A DNA stretch of 64,000 bases. It comes from Acinetobacter sedimenti. Lineage in GTDB: Bacteria > Pseudomonadota > Gammaproteobacteria > Pseudomonadales > Moraxellaceae. Made by a program: the position numbers and the translations under genes. Below the pieces are notes generated by a model that saw only the letters and a program-made list of their open reading frames with translations, was not told the origin of the DNA and searched no databases. How positions within the stretch are numbered: position 1 is the stretch's first letter; every line of letters begins with the position of its first letter. The stretch covers positions 16,857-80,856 of the forward strand of contig NZ_JAKUML010000013.1 of the NCBI RefSeq assembly GCF_022601685.1, given 5' to 3'. This document shows positions 18,187 to 27,175 of the stretch, one piece after another.

Positions 18187-18306
18187 CAACTTAGATTCTT
18201 CAATTTAGATTGTCAGTTTAGATTCTTCAATGCGAATTATCTATGATCCAAGCGTATCGAATGCACTTAGATCACGAACCATGACTTATAATGAGTTCAT
18301 TACCAT

Positions 18307-19704
18307 TTATTTATGGTCATCAAACTCATTGTAGTGCGGTGCAGGGCGTGTGAATCCACCTGTTTTATACGCAAGATAGAACACACCGACAGCAGCCCAA
18401 GTCAGACCTGCTTTCAATGATGTTTCATCTGTTTCAATCCATAGCGCAGCAATACTGATAAAGCCAAGCACTGGAATGATGACAAAGTTCAAAATTTCTT
18501 TGAATGACTTGGTACGACGGTCACGTAGCGCATAGCGTGAAATGACTGACAAATTCACAAAGCTAAATGCAGTCAGTGCACCAAAGCTAATCAATGAAAT
18601 CACAAAATCCAAGCTCATAAAGCCCGCAGTCAATGCGACAGCGCCAACGATCAAGATGTTATAAGATGGTGTGAAGCTCTTTGGACTGATATGACCAAAG
18701 ATTTTCTTATTAATAATGCCGTCACGACCCATCACGTACATCAAGCGAGATACACCTGCGTGCGCAGAAATCCCTGATGCCATAACCGTAATGATTGCAA
18801 ATGCTAAGACATAAGATTGAAACAGCGAACCACCGACCAGGAGTAAAATATCAGGCTGAGTCGCTTCGATATCAGCAAAGTATTTTGCAGGATCATTCGG
18901 GAAGTAGATTTGCATAAAGTAGGTACTGATAACAAAAATTACCCCAGCAATCAATGCTGTTAAGAATATCGCTTTAGGCAAAGTCTTTTCAGTATCTTTA
19001 GTTTCTTCAGCAAGTGAGCTTAAAGAGTCAAAACCTGTGAATGAGAAGCACAGTAAAGTCGCACCTGTGATCAATGCACCAACAGAGGTCAGCTCATTCC
19101 AAAATGGCTCCAAGCTCCACAGTTGATAGCGTGTTTCAGCGGTAATAGGTCCTTCGACATTCGAACCAAGTTGCAACTTGGTATAAATCAGATAGGTAAA
19201 GATACCGATGACAAGCAACTGTACAAATACGATCAAGCTATTAAAATTCGCGACGAAACGTGCACCACGTAAGTTGACCCCAGTCATAAATGCTGTCAGT
19301 ACAACCACCCAAACCCAATGGTTAATACTTGGGAAGAGGGCTTCTAGATAAATCACGGCAAGAATGATATTGACCATCGGTGAAAGCAAGTAGTCGAGCC
19401 AAGAAGACCAACCGACCATAAAGCCGACATTTGGATGGATCGACTTTTGTGCATAGGTATACGCCGAACCCGAAGAAGGGTAGCGACGGATCATATGACC
19501 ATAGCTAATCGAGGTTAATAAAATCGCAACGAGGGCAATCAAATAAGATGTTGGAACGTGGAAATTACTTTCGTCAGACACCAAACCAAAAGTATCAAAT
19601 AAAGTCATCGGTTGGATATATGCCAAGCCGATAATAATGACGTGCCAGAGTCCTAGCGTTTTTTGTAGCTTCACAGCCGATTGTGTACCAGCAATATTAG
19701 ACAA
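18307..19704 (-). CDS. APC-superfamily amino acid/polyamine permease
   Basis: An integral membrane transporter of about 465 residues with roughly 12 hydrophobic segments. The first shows LQKTLGLWHVIIIGLAYIQP, and then RRYPSSGSAYTYAQ and LCFSFTGFDSLSSLAEET, which are APC permease signatures. No ATG gives a sensible start: the one at 19878 adds a long extension without permease character. A TTG at 19704 (SNIAGTQSAV) is preceded by AAGGGG at ideal spacing, so I use it. The substrate cannot be read from sequence; amino acids, ethanolamine or putrescine are plausible. It is monocistronic. Confidence 0.85.
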   Translation of the reverse strand: MSNIAGTQSAVKLQKTLGLWHVIIIGLAYIQPMTLFDTFGLVSDESNFHVPTSYLIALVAILLTSISYGHMIRRYPSSGSAYTYAQKSIHPNVGFMVGWSSWLDYLLSPMVNIILAVIYLEALFPSINHWVWVVVLTAFMTGVNLRGARFVANFNSLIVFVQLLVIGIFTYLIYTKLQLGSNVEGPITAETRYQLWSLEPFWNELTSVGALITGATLLCFSFTGFDSLSSLAEETKDTEKTLPKAIFLTALIAGVIFVISTYFMQIYFPNDPAKYFADIEATQPDILLLVGGSLFQSYVLAFAIITVMASGISAHAGVSRLMYVMGRDGIINKKIFGHISPKSFTPSYNILIVGAVALTAGFMSLDFVISLISFGALTAFSFVNLSVISRYALRDRRTKSFKEILNFVIIPVLGFISIAALWIETDETSLKAGLTWAAVGVFYLAYKTGGFTRPAPHYNEFDDHK

Positions 19705-19950
19705 TGTCGTTATCCCCTTGAGTGATGACTTCTTATGATTTAAAGCCAAGGATCGCGATGTATCAGGATCAACAACTGATCCCCCCAAAATACTTTTTAA
19801 AAAGAGCGCAACAAAATAACGCAAAACCTTAGCTTTTGTCAGCAACTCTAGGGCAAAAAATAGCAAAAATTTAGCCAAAATAAAGAAAAATAAGAAAAAT
19901 TCTTAAAATAAATCGACAAGCTGTTTTTATGATAAAAAATTGTAAGCATA

Positions 19951-19982
19951 AAAAAGATGGCTAATCCATAGCCATCTTTTTA
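19951..19982 (-). terminator. Terminator between the APC and MHS transporter genes
   Basis: AAAAAGATGGCTA (19951-19963) and TAGCCATCTTTTT (19969-19981) form a perfect 13-bp stem with loop ATCCA. It serves the MFS gene on the minus strand. Confidence 0.9.
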
Positions 19983-20031
19983 AAAATCATAAGCTTATTA
20001 CTTTGCTTGTAAGAAAAGTTTTTTGAATCTA

Positions 20032-21327
20032 TTAGATTTGCTGATTCACATCAATATTTTTACTTTCTTTCATACAAAGGAAAGCAATTAACGAGATCGT
20101 TGCTGCACCTGCAAGATAATAGCCTACAGCGTGTAAACCATAAGTCGTTGCAAGATAAGTGGCAATTAACGGTGCAAAAGATGCACCCAAAATACCCGCC
20201 ATATTAAAGGTCAGTGCGGATCCTGTATAACGCACAGAAGTTGGGAATAGCTCTGATAGAACCGTACCGATTGGTCCATACGTCAAGCCCATGATCGCCA
20301 AGCCAAGACATAGGAAAGCAAACACAGAACCGACGTTATTGGCAACCAATAAATCTGCAAAGAAGAAACCAAAAATGATGCAAATAATGCACACGACGAT
20401 AGAGGTCGCTTTACGTCCAAACTTCTCCGCCAAAATCGCAGCGAGAGGAATAAATGCTGCAAAGGCAAAAGTCGCTAAAGTCACTAAGAGCAAGAACTGC
20501 TCACGTGGATAACCGAGTGCTTTAGTTCCCCAACTTAATGAAAATACCGTCGTTAAGTAAAACACCACGAAAGTACAGATCGCTGCTAAAGTCCCGAGAA
20601 TCAGTTGAGGCAGATTATTTTTAAAGACTGCTGCGACTGGGACGCTTTTTTCTTCTTGCTTATCCAAAACACGTTGGAATGCAGGTGTTTCATGCAGTTT
20701 CAAACGAATATATAAACCGACGATGACTAAAATCGCACTGGCTAAGAATGGAATACGCCAACCCCAAGCCAAGAACTGTTCATCGGTAAGCACTGAACCT
20801 AAGAAAATAAAGAACCCATTTGCCAAAATCAAACCGAATGGTGCGCCAAGCTGTGGAAACATACCGTACCAAGCACGTTTGCCTTCAGGTGCATTTTCCG
20901 TTGCAAGCAGCACTGCACCACTCCATTCGCCACCAAGCCCAATCCCTTGTCCCAAACGGCAGATTGCAAGCAAGATCGCTGCGGTAATACCAATGTCTTG
21001 ATAAGTCGGCAATAAACCAATGGCAATGGTGGATAGACCCATAGTCAATAGCGCAGCAACTAGCGTGGTTTTTCGTCCGATACGATCACCGAAATGTCCA
21101 AACAATGCTGAACCGAGTGGACGTGCTAAGAATGCAATCGCAAAGGTTGCTAAAGACTGCAACACAGCAGTTTGCGGATTACTTGATGGGAAGAACAAAT
21201 GAGGAAATACAATGACTGCCGCTGTGGCATAGATATAAAAATCATAAAACTCAATGGTTGTTCCGACCATACTGGCGGTAAGTACCCGAGCTTTGGAATT
21301 AGTCGGTTGCATTGCAGTCGATTGCAT
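20032..21327 (-). CDS. MFS transporter of the metabolite:H+ symporter (MHS) family
   Basis: A 431-residue, 12-segment major facilitator. The start SMVGTTIEFYDFYIYATAA and the loop 2-3 signature GHFGDRIGRKTTL mark the MHS subfamily, as do RLGQGIGLGGEWSGAVLLA and LGAPFGLILANG. Relatives carry shikimate, proline/betaine, alpha-ketoglutarate, citrate or aromatic acids by proton symport. The exact substrate cannot be inferred, and no catabolic genes are adjacent. A TAGGA site precedes the ATG, and a terminator follows at 19951-19982. Confidence 0.9.
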   Translation of the reverse strand: MQSTAMQPTNSKARVLTASMVGTTIEFYDFYIYATAAVIVFPHLFFPSSNPQTAVLQSLATFAIAFLARPLGSALFGHFGDRIGRKTTLVAALLTMGLSTIAIGLLPTYQDIGITAAILLAICRLGQGIGLGGEWSGAVLLATENAPEGKRAWYGMFPQLGAPFGLILANGFFIFLGSVLTDEQFLAWGWRIPFLASAILVIVGLYIRLKLHETPAFQRVLDKQEEKSVPVAAVFKNNLPQLILGTLAAICTFVVFYLTTVFSLSWGTKALGYPREQFLLLVTLATFAFAAFIPLAAILAEKFGRKATSIVVCIICIIFGFFFADLLVANNVGSVFAFLCLGLAIMGLTYGPIGTVLSELFPTSVRYTGSALTFNMAGILGASFAPLIATYLATTYGLHAVGYYLAGAATISLIAFLCMKESKNIDVNQQI

Positions 21328-21665
21328 GGTTGATCCTAGTTTTTCTCATTTCAGCGATGATTGATTTTCATAATGAAGCATAAATGTTTAATCATATCGT
21401 GCTGAATTTAAACAGTGTTAAAGCTGTATGTCGCTTGAAGTCAGACAGTTTAACCACTTGAAAACGAATTACAAAGCAAAAACTGATCAAAGCCAAATTT
21501 TTAGAATATTCTTGATATTTTTTAGCGAATTTCGAAAAATTTAGCGAGTAGTGTAAATTTCTAGGCGCACCTCGCACAGCAACCGCATGGTACAATTTGG
21601 TACATGAGGATTGCGAGCAAGGATCAACGCAGAAATTTGCCAGGTAGCTGATTTTTGAATGTGCT
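21328..21665. other. Intergenic stretch holding a foldable repeat
   Basis: No gene is seen between the MHS transporter and the hemolysin-III-type gene. The right third holds the nested inverted repeat at 21555-21638; the left part shows nothing recognisable. Confidence 0.5.
21555..21638. repeat. Nested inverted repeat, REP/BIME-like
   Basis: Three concentric arms are visible: AAATTTCT/AGAAATTT (21555-21562 and 21631-21638), CTCGCA/TGCGAG (21571-21576 and 21612-21617), and an inner CATGGTAC/GTACATG pair around AATTTG. The unit has the look of a dispersed Acinetobacter intergenic repeat, but copy number cannot be tested here. Confidence 0.6.
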
Positions 21666-22352
21666 TTACAACATGACCCAAACTGCAAAGAAATGCGCAA
21701 GCGCCCCAAGCATCACAAACAAGTGCCAAATGACATGGGTGTAGGTATATTTTTTCATGGCATAGAAAATCGTACCAACGGTATAAAATATTCCGCCAAG
21801 AATGAGTAGTTGTAATGACAATGTACTAAGATAAGTACGCATATCATCAATCACAAAAACCGCAAGCCAACCCATTGCAAGATATGCAATCAGCGACAAT
21901 GCTTTAAATCGTTCGATAAAATACAGCTTAAACAAGGTGCCTAAAAAAGCGATCGACCATAATGCCACCAATAAAATTTTCGCTTTCGGTGTGGGAATAT
22001 ATAAAGCAAGGAAAGGCGTATACGTTCCTGCGATGAGGTAATAAATCGCCGTGTGATCTAACTTCTTTAACCATGCACGACGCTCCATAGTCGTGGCACC
22101 GTGATACAAGGTCGAAGCGGAAAATAGCAACACCATGCTAAGCCCATAGACCAACATGGTAAATCCTGCACCGAGCGATAGGGCATAGGCTTCTATACAC
22201 AGTAGTACCGTAGCAATCATTGCGGCAAAAGCCGCTAAACCATGTGTAAGTGCATTCAGACGTTCTTCATGTGGATGATAGTCAAGTATTTCATCGACGA
22301 TATCCTGAGTGCTGATAGATTGGTGATTTAAACTGTCTAAATTGTTAGGCAT
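21666..22352 (-). CDS. Hemolysin III / TrhA family membrane protein
   Basis: A seven-segment membrane protein of the PAQR-related hemolysin III (YqfA/TrhA) family. Diagnostic stretches are ERLNALTHGLAAFAAMI, LLFSASTLYHG, LKKLDHTAIYYLIAGTYTP and THVIWHLFVMLGALAHFF, containing the conserved His and Asp residues of the zinc-type site. Family members are linked to membrane fluidity and energetics; the haemolysin label is historical. I chose ATG 22352 (MPNNLDSLN), giving 228 residues; an open extension to 22433 lacks family similarity. No operon partner. Confidence 0.9.
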   Translation of the reverse strand: MPNNLDSLNHQSISTQDIVDEILDYHPHEERLNALTHGLAAFAAMIATVLLCIEAYALSLGAGFTMLVYGLSMVLLFSASTLYHGATTMERRAWLKKLDHTAIYYLIAGTYTPFLALYIPTPKAKILLVALWSIAFLGTLFKLYFIERFKALSLIAYLAMGWLAVFVIDDMRTYLSTLSLQLLILGGIFYTVGTIFYAMKKYTYTHVIWHLFVMLGALAHFFAVWVML

Positions 22353-22565
22353 AGGAATTGGAATGTGCGAAATAATGCAATTAATATACATTTGTATTTT
22401 TAAATTGACATGACAATTTTTACTCGATCGCACTTTAAAACTGCAAATCAGACAATCAGCTTGATATAAGACAATTTTTCAAAACATCTTTTCAAAGATC
22501 AGCGAAGATGCGTTAAAGGCATGAATCAGTTAAAATAGCATTTCAATTTTTAGTTTGGGTTTATT

Positions 22566-23810
22566 ATGTCGGCGATTCGTTTGCAAGGGCAAGCATTTGA
22601 ATTTTTTCAGCATATTCAACAGGCTTGGCAGTCGAATACTTTGCAACGTTTGATATTTAGTCAGTATCAAGGTGAGGAAGCAAATCTGCAAAAACTAATG
22701 ATTCGTCCAATTACACTCAAAGATGAATTGCAACTGCAAGTCGTGTATCGCTATCAAACTAAAGACATCGCTAAAAATTATACATGGCAAGAATTTGAGT
22801 CACTAAGCTCAGATTGGTTAATGCAATTTAAGCAGAGTAATTTATTTACGGATCAAGCTGAATTTCAACTCAAACTCAAAAAACAACAGTGGCAATTAAC
22901 ACAGACACAAATTAAAACTACAAAACATACCGCATCAAATCAGCAGGAAAATATAAATACAGCGCAACAACATAATCGCCAAAAACAGCGTTGGATTGAA
23001 CAAGATCGTCAGTTTTTACAGTTGCTTGGAGTGACCGATCAAAAGCATCAGATCATTCCGAGTATGTCGAGGAAGTGGAAGCAGATTAATAAATTTGTGG
23101 AGATTTTCGCAGGTGCAGTCAATCAAGCAGGATTTACTGAAAATCAAAATTTACACGTCGTTGATTTCGGTTCAGGCAAAGGTTATCTGACCTGTGCCGT
23201 GTATGATTATTTACAAGCCCATCAGTTTGCGCCTCAAGTGACAGGGGTGGAGCTACGTCAGGAGTTGGTGGATTTTTGCCAAAATGTCGCCACGCAAAGT
23301 GATTTTCAACACTTACAATTCTTTCAAGGCGATGTGCGTAGTTATCAGCCAGAGCAAACGGATGTGATGATTGCGCTACATGCTTGTGATATCGCAACGG
23401 ATTTTGCCATTCATACAGGAATTCGCTTGGATACGAAAGTGATCATGTGCGCACCGTGTTGTCACAAAGAGTTGCGCCCACAAATGCAATCGCCAAGTGT
23501 GCTATCACCGATGCTTGGCTATGGCGTGCATATGGGACAACAGGCGGAAATGCTCACTGATACCATTCGAGCTTTATTTCTACAAGCCTATGGCTATGAA
23601 ACCAAAGTACTTGAGTTTGTATCTTTGGAGCATACCAGTAAAAATAAAATGATTTTGGCGACCAAAAAGCGCAATGCGGAAAATCAGCCAAATCAAAAAG
23701 TGCTACAGCAAATTGCAGATTTAAAAGCATTTTATGGTATACGCAATCATGCCTTAGAAAATTTACTGAAAGATATGCCTGTTGATGATCGACATGGCTG
23801 TGCGTGCTAG
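22566..23810 (+). CDS. SAM-dependent methyltransferase (Methyltransf_32-like)
   Basis: The 414-residue protein has a poorly conserved N-terminal region of about 180 residues, then a Rossmann methyltransferase domain with motif I VVDFGSGKGYLTCAVYDYL and the acidic residue of GVELRQELVDF. The CAPCCHKELRPQM segment is characteristic of the Methyltransf_32 family, whose eukaryotic members include METTL25-like proteins. Substrates are not known for bacterial members. A cysteine-containing CAC terminus is notable. It is divergent from the hemolysin-III-type gene. Confidence 0.8.
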   Translation: MSAIRLQGQAFEFFQHIQQAWQSNTLQRLIFSQYQGEEANLQKLMIRPITLKDELQLQVVYRYQTKDIAKNYTWQEFESLSSDWLMQFKQSNLFTDQAEFQLKLKKQQWQLTQTQIKTTKHTASNQQENINTAQQHNRQKQRWIEQDRQFLQLLGVTDQKHQIIPSMSRKWKQINKFVEIFAGAVNQAGFTENQNLHVVDFGSGKGYLTCAVYDYLQAHQFAPQVTGVELRQELVDFCQNVATQSDFQHLQFFQGDVRSYQPEQTDVMIALHACDIATDFAIHTGIRLDTKVIMCAPCCHKELRPQMQSPSVLSPMLGYGVHMGQQAEMLTDTIRALFLQAYGYETKVLEFVSLEHTSKNKMILATKKRNAENQPNQKVLQQIADLKAFYGIRNHALENLLKDMPVDDRHGCAC

Positions 23811-23933
23811 CGGTGTAAAGCGTGGATTTTAATGGTCAATAGATTTGTCATCAAACTGACTTAAGCTTTTCATGTGGTTGAAATATCTTCTAATTATTCT
23901 GTGTTTAGGTTAATTAAATACACAGGATATGTG

Positions 23934-24164
23934 ATGAAAATAACCCATGCGTTACAACAAAAAGTGATCGGCAAATATAAAGATATTCTTGAGCATCAAC
24001 TGTCGATTATCGAAGCACAGCAACAACAAATTGAAAAATTACAACGTGAGCTAAATGCGTTCAAACAACAACACAGTTTTCCTGAAGAAAGAACAACATG
24101 GCAAACACTTCGTTTAAAAGTATCTAAAAGTCAGGATGTTGTGGTAAATCCACAACAATCATAG
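23934..24164 (+). CDS. Small coiled-coil protein, unknown function
   Basis: A 76-residue product from ATG 23934 (MKITHALQQKVIGKYKDI), with AGGA upstream; the frame is open to 23874 but the extension is unlikely. Residues 20-50 are Gln/Glu/Leu-rich with heptad spacing (LSIIEAQQQQIEKLQRELNA), predicting a coiled coil. I recognise no family. It sits alone between the methyltransferase gene and convergent polA. Confidence 0.6.
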   Translation: MKITHALQQKVIGKYKDILEHQLSIIEAQQQQIEKLQRELNAFKQQHSFPEERTTWQTLRLKVSKSQDVVVNPQQS

Positions 24165-24226
24165 CTTAGCGATAATTATAGCCAACCAATTTATTCTAAA
24201 AACGAATTACATTGAGAATGAAACGC

Positions 24227-27016
24227 TTAATGCGCTTCATCCCAATTGTTGCCTTTACCCACCTCAACGACCAATGGCACATTCAGCGTGAATACATCTT
24301 GCATGGTGTCTTTGATCAATGTTGTTGCCTTAGAAACATAATCTTCATCGACTTCAAACACTAATTCATCGTGGACTTGCAGTAACAACAATGCACGACT
24401 TTGATTCAGTTTCTTTTCAATGGCAATCATCGCCAGTTTGATAATATCCGCAGCACTACCTTGTAATGGCGCATTGATCGCCGCACGTTCAGCGGCTTTT
24501 CGTACCATCATATTGCGAGCATGAATATCAGGTGTATACAGTCGGCGACCTAGTAAGGTTTCGACAAAACCTTGTTCTTGCGCAAGCTGACGGGTACGTT
24601 GCATATATTCGTAAATACCTGGATAACGCTGAAAATATTGTTTGATATAGTTTTGTGATTCTTCACGGGTAAAACCAAGCTGGCGAATTAAACCGAACTC
24701 TGACATGCCGTAGAGTAGCCCGAAGTTGACGGCTTTGGCTTGACGACGTTGATCAGAAGTCACTTCATCCAGTGGAATATTTAGCACTTCTGAAGCGGTG
24801 GCTTGGTGAATGTCTTGTCCTTCGTTAAAGGCTTTGACCAATGCCTCATCTTCACAGAAATGAGCCATCAAACGCAGTTCGATTTGTGAATAATCAGCAG
24901 CGAGAATCACACGACCTTGCGGTGCAACGAAGGCTTTACGAATCTGACGACCAATCTCACCACGAATCGGAATGTTTTGTAGATTAGGATCAGTTGAAGA
25001 TAGACGACCAGTCGTGGTGACGGCTTGATGATAACTGGTGTGGACACGTTGAGTTTTAGGATCTGCTTGTTCGACCAAACGATCGGTGTAAGTACTTTTC
25101 AGTTTAGCAAGGGTACGATAATCCAAAATGATTTGCGTGATTGGATGATCAATTTTTTCTAGTACGGCTTCACCAGTGCTGTATTGTCCCGAAGCGGTTT
25201 TTTTACCGCCTTTTAAGCCCAATTTATCAAATAAAATCTCGCCGACTTGTTTTGGTGAAGCGATGTTAAATTGCTCTCCTGCGATTTCAATGGCTTGTGA
25301 TTCGTAGCTTTGCATGTCTTTTTCAAACTCTTGACTTAAATTGGTCAAAAAGTCTGGATCAAGCTGAATACCACGAGATTCCATATTGCACAGCACTTGT
25401 GCCGTTGGTAGCTCGACACGTTCAAGCAGTGCCAAAAGTTCAGGTTGTTCAGCAAGTTTCGCTTTTAGCACTTCAAATAGGCGATAGGTGACATGCGCAT
25501 CTTCACAGGCGTATGGCGCAGCGACATTTAAATCAATTTGGTTAAAGGTCAGTTGCTTAACCCCTTTGCCTGCGACTTGCTCATAAGTCGTGGTCAGATG
25601 ACTTAAATACAACCTCGCCACATCGTCCATATTATGACGAGTTGCTGTTGGATTGAGTACATACGAGCCGAGCATGGTGTCAAAGCCCCAACCTTGTAGT
25701 TGGATGCCTTGATTGGCAAAGATATGCGCATCATATTTTAAGTGATGCCCAATTTTCGCCACGCTTGGATTTTCCAAGATTGGTTTGAGTTGTGCTAATA
25801 CCGTTTCACGATTGAGCTGTTCAGGCGCACCCTCATAATCATGAGTGAATGGCACGTAATAAGCATCTTTGCTGTCGAATGCCACAGATAAACCAACCAT
25901 TTCTGCAATGCGATAGTCTAAGCTAGTGGTTTCGGTGTCAATGGCGAATTGTTGGGCATGTTCAAAACGCTGGAATAAGTTATCCCAATCGGCTTGAGAG
26001 AGTACCGTATGATAATTTGCTTGACCGAGTTGATCATCTCCACTGCTGAGTTGAGCGTTGCTTTCTATATCATTATTAGCATTTTCATTGTTTTTAGACT
26101 TTGATTCAGTCTTTTTGCTTTGATTGGCTTGCTGATTTTTCTCATTATCGGGATTATTCGGGTGATTTAACGATTGTAACTGAGTACGAAATTCAAGCTC
26201 AGTATAAAGTCGGCGCAGTTCGTTGACATTCGGATTGCTGAGTTTCAGATCATCCCAAGTGAGTGTTAAATCTAGTCCAGTGATAATGGTCGCCAATTGG
26301 TGATCGAGTTTGATATTGTCAAGATTGTCTTTGATATTTTGGCTGACTTTGCCTTTGATCTGATCGACATTGGCAATAATACCGTCCAATGAGCCAAATT
26401 CATTCAGTAGTTTCGCCGCCGTTTTTGCACCCACGCCTGGCACACCTTTGATGCCATCGGATGCGTCACCCATTAATGTCAGATAATCAATGATCTGATG
26501 CGGATGCACACCGAATTTTTCAAATACACCTGCTTCGTCGAGCTGACGTTCTTTAAAACTGTCTTCTAAGGTGACGTTGGGATTGACCAGTTGTGCCATG
26601 TCCTTATCGCCAGTAGAAATCAGCACTTGATGACCTTCGGCAAGCGCACGTTGCGTCAATGTACCAATAATGTCATCGGCTTCAACGCCCGCCAAACTAT
26701 ACAGCGGAATGCCCAGCGCACGAATCAAGTCCTGCAGATAGGGAATTTGCTCGCCGAGTTCGTCAGGCATCGCAGGGCGGTCACCTTTATAGATCGGAGA
26801 TAATTTATGTCGAAATGTCGGCTCAGGGGTATCAAAAATCACCGCCATATGCGTTGGTTGGATACGGCGCATCAGTTTTTGAATTGCTGAACTCGCGCCA
26901 CGCACCGCATTGGTGTGCAAACCTTGAGAAGTGGTCAAGGGTGGTAGGGCGTGAAAAGCACGAAATAAGAAATAAGACCCATCGACCAAAACAAAAGGTG
27001 GCATGTGTGATTCCAT
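24227..27016 (-). CDS. polA: DNA polymerase I
   Basis: PolA fills gaps and removes RNA primers. The 929-residue protein has all three domains. The 5' nuclease covers about residues 1-290 (FVLVDGSYFLFRAFHAL and GVEADDIIGTL). The 3'-5' exonuclease covers about 330-520 and its acidic residues are intact (DTETTSL, DAHIF). The polymerase domain has motif A DYSQIELRLMAHF, the RRQAKAVNFGLLYGM helix and motif C QVHDELVFEV. A Gln/Asn/Lys/Ser-rich linker near residues 285-320 separates the first two. The start may be the ATG at 27016 or the one at 27004 (MPPFVLVDG); neither has a strong ribosome-binding site. Confidence 0.97.
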   Translation of the reverse strand: MESHMPPFVLVDGSYFLFRAFHALPPLTTSQGLHTNAVRGASSAIQKLMRRIQPTHMAVIFDTPEPTFRHKLSPIYKGDRPAMPDELGEQIPYLQDLIRALGIPLYSLAGVEADDIIGTLTQRALAEGHQVLISTGDKDMAQLVNPNVTLEDSFKERQLDEAGVFEKFGVHPHQIIDYLTLMGDASDGIKGVPGVGAKTAAKLLNEFGSLDGIIANVDQIKGKVSQNIKDNLDNIKLDHQLATIITGLDLTLTWDDLKLSNPNVNELRRLYTELEFRTQLQSLNHPNNPDNEKNQQANQSKKTESKSKNNENANNDIESNAQLSSGDDQLGQANYHTVLSQADWDNLFQRFEHAQQFAIDTETTSLDYRIAEMVGLSVAFDSKDAYYVPFTHDYEGAPEQLNRETVLAQLKPILENPSVAKIGHHLKYDAHIFANQGIQLQGWGFDTMLGSYVLNPTATRHNMDDVARLYLSHLTTTYEQVAGKGVKQLTFNQIDLNVAAPYACEDAHVTYRLFEVLKAKLAEQPELLALLERVELPTAQVLCNMESRGIQLDPDFLTNLSQEFEKDMQSYESQAIEIAGEQFNIASPKQVGEILFDKLGLKGGKKTASGQYSTGEAVLEKIDHPITQIILDYRTLAKLKSTYTDRLVEQADPKTQRVHTSYHQAVTTTGRLSSTDPNLQNIPIRGEIGRQIRKAFVAPQGRVILAADYSQIELRLMAHFCEDEALVKAFNEGQDIHQATASEVLNIPLDEVTSDQRRQAKAVNFGLLYGMSEFGLIRQLGFTREESQNYIKQYFQRYPGIYEYMQRTRQLAQEQGFVETLLGRRLYTPDIHARNMMVRKAAERAAINAPLQGSAADIIKLAMIAIEKKLNQSRALLLLQVHDELVFEVDEDYVSKATTLIKDTMQDVFTLNVPLVVEVGKGNNWDEAH

Positions 27017-27175
27017 TGATATTTTAAAGACTGGTTATAGTGTACCGCAAAGCTGATTTACTGCAATGTGATGTGCGCAATAACAAATCAAGCTTTACGC
27101 TTTGTTATAAATCAGTTACATCAACAAAAAGACATGCTAAATTGTTTTTTAATAGAACATGAAAATATTGAATAA

